Positions 4,875 to 6,202 of a stretch of DNA of 6,202 nucleotides are shown here, piece by piece (the first letter of the stretch is position 1; each line of letters begins with the position of its first letter). The DNA lies in NCBI GenBank assembly GCA_021731385.1, contig JAKFXM010000203.1, positions 1 through 6,202 of the forward strand. Reading direction: 5' to 3'. The notes beneath the pieces were generated by a model, which saw only the letters and a list, made by a program, of their open reading frames with translations, had not been told where the DNA came from and made no database searches. The stretch comes from Methanobacteriota archaeon (GTDB lineage Archaea; Altiarchaeota; Altiarchaeia; IMC4; QMZM01). Made by a program: the position numbers and the translations under genes.

Positions 4875-5870
4875 TTAACCCAATGTCATCTGAATTGGTT
4901 CTCTATGGCAATTTTTCTTTTTGTCTTGATGCATTGGTTGTACAAATTCTATTGATGATATCGGTAAATGTGATGTTAATAATTCCATCTTTTTATTTTT
5001 CATTTTGTTCTTTACTAAATCTACATCATCCTCATTTTCAAAGACTATGTCTGCTTGTTTATTTGAAATCAATTGAGCATTACCCTCTGCTGGATGTTGC
5101 AAAACAATGAGAACACGATTTTGTTTCTTACAAAATTCTACAGTATACATAGTGCCACCTTTTATGCCCGTTTCAACAACAAATACACTTAGGGATAAAC
5201 CACTTTGAATTCTATCACGGGCTATGAAATAACTACGATTAATTTTTGTACCGCAGGAATATTCAGAAACAAGTGCACCATTCTTTTTAAGTATGGCATC
5301 TGCAAGTTCCTTGTTTTTACTAGGGTAAATAGTATCCAGTCCATGTGCCAAAACAGCTACAGTTATTCCATTGACATCCAACGCCCCCTGATGTACTGCT
5401 GTATCAATACCCTCGGCTAAACCGCTAACTACAACATATCCTTCCTTTGCAAAAATGGCACCAAGATTTTTTGCAGCAGTGATACCGTATTTTGTTGGAT
5501 TTCTTGTCCCAACAATTGCAATACAATCTTTGTTTAAAGCATCAATGTTTCCTTTAACATGCAATAGTGGGGGAGAATCAGGAATCCTTAAAAGGTATTT
5601 AGGATAATGTGGACTCTCTCTTGAAATTATCTGAATATTATTTTGTTGTGAGAGTTCCCATATTTCATGGGCTTCATCCCAACCAACTGTGGCAGATTGA
5701 ATATCCGGTATTGTTATCCTTCCGAATTCTTCAAATGCCAAGTTTATTATCTCTACCAAATCTGAAGGAGAGTTTGGTTCAAATAGGTCTGTTAGAGATA
5801 GAATTTTTTCAACTGTTCTCGCTCCGATGCCCGGGGTTTGTTGCAATGCCAGTATAGGTATTGGTTTCAT
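4875..5870 (-). CDS. dprA: DprA/Smf single-stranded-DNA-binding protein
   Basis: The protein has 331 residues from the ATG at 5870. In bacteria DprA loads RecA on incoming single-stranded DNA during natural transformation; its archaeal role is not settled. An N-terminal helix-hairpin-helix-like segment (T-P-G-I-G-A, about 8-25) is followed by Y-P-K-Y-L-L and P-P-L-L-H-V-K-G (about 89-107). Then comes the Rossmann-like domain with I-V-G-T-R-N (119-124), S-G-L-A-E-G-I-D (149-156), G-L-D-T-I-Y-P and G-G-T-M. No clear C-terminal winged helix is seen; the tail after about residue 280 is Lys-rich and looks unstructured. I prefer this start over the one 14 codons upstream because an AGGAGT motif lies 7 nt before it and the family begins here. 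It follows the ComF-like stop by 1 nt. Confidence 0.9.
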   Translation of the reverse strand: MKPIPILALQQTPGIGARTVEKILSLTDLFEPNSPSDLVEIINLAFEEFGRITIPDIQSATVGWDEAHEIWELSQQNNIQIISRESPHYPKYLLRIPDSPPLLHVKGNIDALNKDCIAIVGTRNPTKYGITAAKNLGAIFAKEGYVVVSGLAEGIDTAVHQGALDVNGITVAVLAHGLDTIYPSKNKELADAILKKNGALVSEYSCGTKINRSYFIARDRIQSGLSLSVFVVETGIKGGTMYTVEFCKKQNRVLIVLQHPAEGNAQLISNKQADIVFENEDDVDLVKNKMKNKKMELLTSHLPISSIEFVQPMHQDKKKNCHREPIQMTLG

Positions 5871-5871
5871 A

Positions 5872-6202
5872 CTACGGACTCCTGTATTCTGATTGAGTTT
5901 GCCCAAGAGCAAACATGGCTACCAGTTTAGCTCCGGATCGCCCTAACCAAGGCCCAATTAGATATTTTCCTGCCCTCAATGATGTACCAGTTGTTGTTAC
6001 ATCGTCCATCAGAAGAACTTGTCGGCCTTTGACTATGCTTTCATTTCGCACAGTAAGGGATTCTATTTCTAACTGTAGATTACGATTTCCATCCATTGCC
6101 TTCTTTGGTATCTCAAAAACCCTTGATAGAACATCAGTTCCATCAATTATTGGAGACAAGCATAATCTTTTTGCGATTGTTCTTATGCCTGATGGTGCGG
6201 TT
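5872..6202 (-). CDS. ComF-family phosphoribosyltransferase (5' end outside window)
   Basis: The C-terminal 110 residues are visible, and the frame stays open through the window edge. They contain the PRPP-binding signature V-L-L-M-D-D-V-T-T-T-G-T-S and the preceding R-N-L-Q and V-R-N-E-S elements typical of ComF, followed by G-A-K-L-V. ComF proteins support DNA uptake or processing in competent bacteria and are often encoded beside DprA; the reaction is not well defined. The stop is 1 nt before the dprA ATG, so the two are translationally coupled. A bare adenine- or orotate-type phosphoribosyltransferase is a less likely alternative. The internal TTG near 6159 is not the start; coding sequence continues upstream with A-P-S-G-I-R. 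Confidence 0.8.
   Translation of the reverse strand, partial: TAPSGIRTIAKRLCLSPIIDGTDVLSRVFEIPKKAMDGNRNLQLEIESLTVRNESIVKGRQVLLMDDVTTTGTSLRAGKYLIGPWLGRSGAKLVAMFALGQTQSEYRSP
5878..5883 (-). promoter_or_regulatory. Shine-Dalgarno site that fixes the dprA start
   Basis: AGGAGT on the minus strand lies 7 nt before the ATG at 5870 and inside the last codons of the ComF-like gene. It decides the dprA start and indicates coupled translation. Confidence 0.6.

Noticed and set aside
4847..5110. Plus-strand open frames within dprA and ilvC (also 3671-3874, 4126-4398, 5205-5420, 5609-5857)
   Set aside because: They overlap well-supported minus-strand genes and encode low-complexity, motif-free products.

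Overview
The window (about 38% G+C by eye) looks like an archaeal chromosome fragment, most likely from a DPANN-type lineage. The clues are a TATA-like box placed for a leaderless transcript, an Ig-like/dockerin surface-protein remnant of a kind common in those archaea, an archaeal-looking IS1595-type transposase, and a stand-alone ketol-acid reductoisomerase. This assignment is inference; no rRNA or tRNA is present to settle it.

Layout. Positions 9-85 hold a cluster of short hairpins. Positions 181-1492 (+) are a two-gene, overlapping pair: a winged-helix protein followed by an AbiEii/MNT-like nucleotidyltransferase, which resembles a toxin-antitoxin or abortive-infection module. Convergent to it is the 3' remnant of a secreted Ig-like/dockerin protein (-). 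Its 5' end is cut off by an IS1595-family insertion sequence (2038-2984) with about 35-bp imperfect terminal inverted repeats. Next, on the minus strand, come a broken PIN-domain nuclease gene, ilvC, a two-helix AtpZ/AtpI-like membrane protein, dprA, and a ComF-type phosphoribosyltransferase that runs off the right edge. The comF-like gene and dprA are 1 nt apart and surely co-transcribed. ilvC and the PIN gene are 4 nt apart.

The unusual content is a family of miniature hairpins at four places (9-85, 2753-2805, 3006-3180, 3266-3317). I count 13 hairpins. Twelve have a perfect 5-13 bp stem with a 3-nt loop, nearly always closed by a C-G pair. Neighbouring hairpins share their outer arms but have different, still fully complementary, inner stems. 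Three of the clusters sit inside genes: one in the transposase and two in the PIN gene. Each is bounded by a 3-4 bp direct repeat (ATG, ATTA, ACCC). Deleting the hairpins plus one repeat copy (56, 55 and 179 bp) restores the reading frame exactly in all three cases, giving back the transposase H-I-N-G-M/E-G-F-W motif and a complete four-acid PIN domain ending in a T-L-N-R-K motif. These are therefore inserted, apparently mobile, double- or multi-hairpin elements. They resemble the double-hairpin elements known from fungal mitochondrial DNA.

In each of the three insertions the duplicated bases include an identical, in-phase codon on both sides (ATG, TTA, ACC). That is the arrangement required for translational bypassing or precise excision. 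It could also be a chance result of short target duplications, in which case the genes are simply pseudogenes. The order of events can be partly read: the IS arrived first, since its transposase carries a hairpin element, and it lacks a flanking target duplication, so the surface-protein and PIN remnants were probably joined by an IS-associated deletion.
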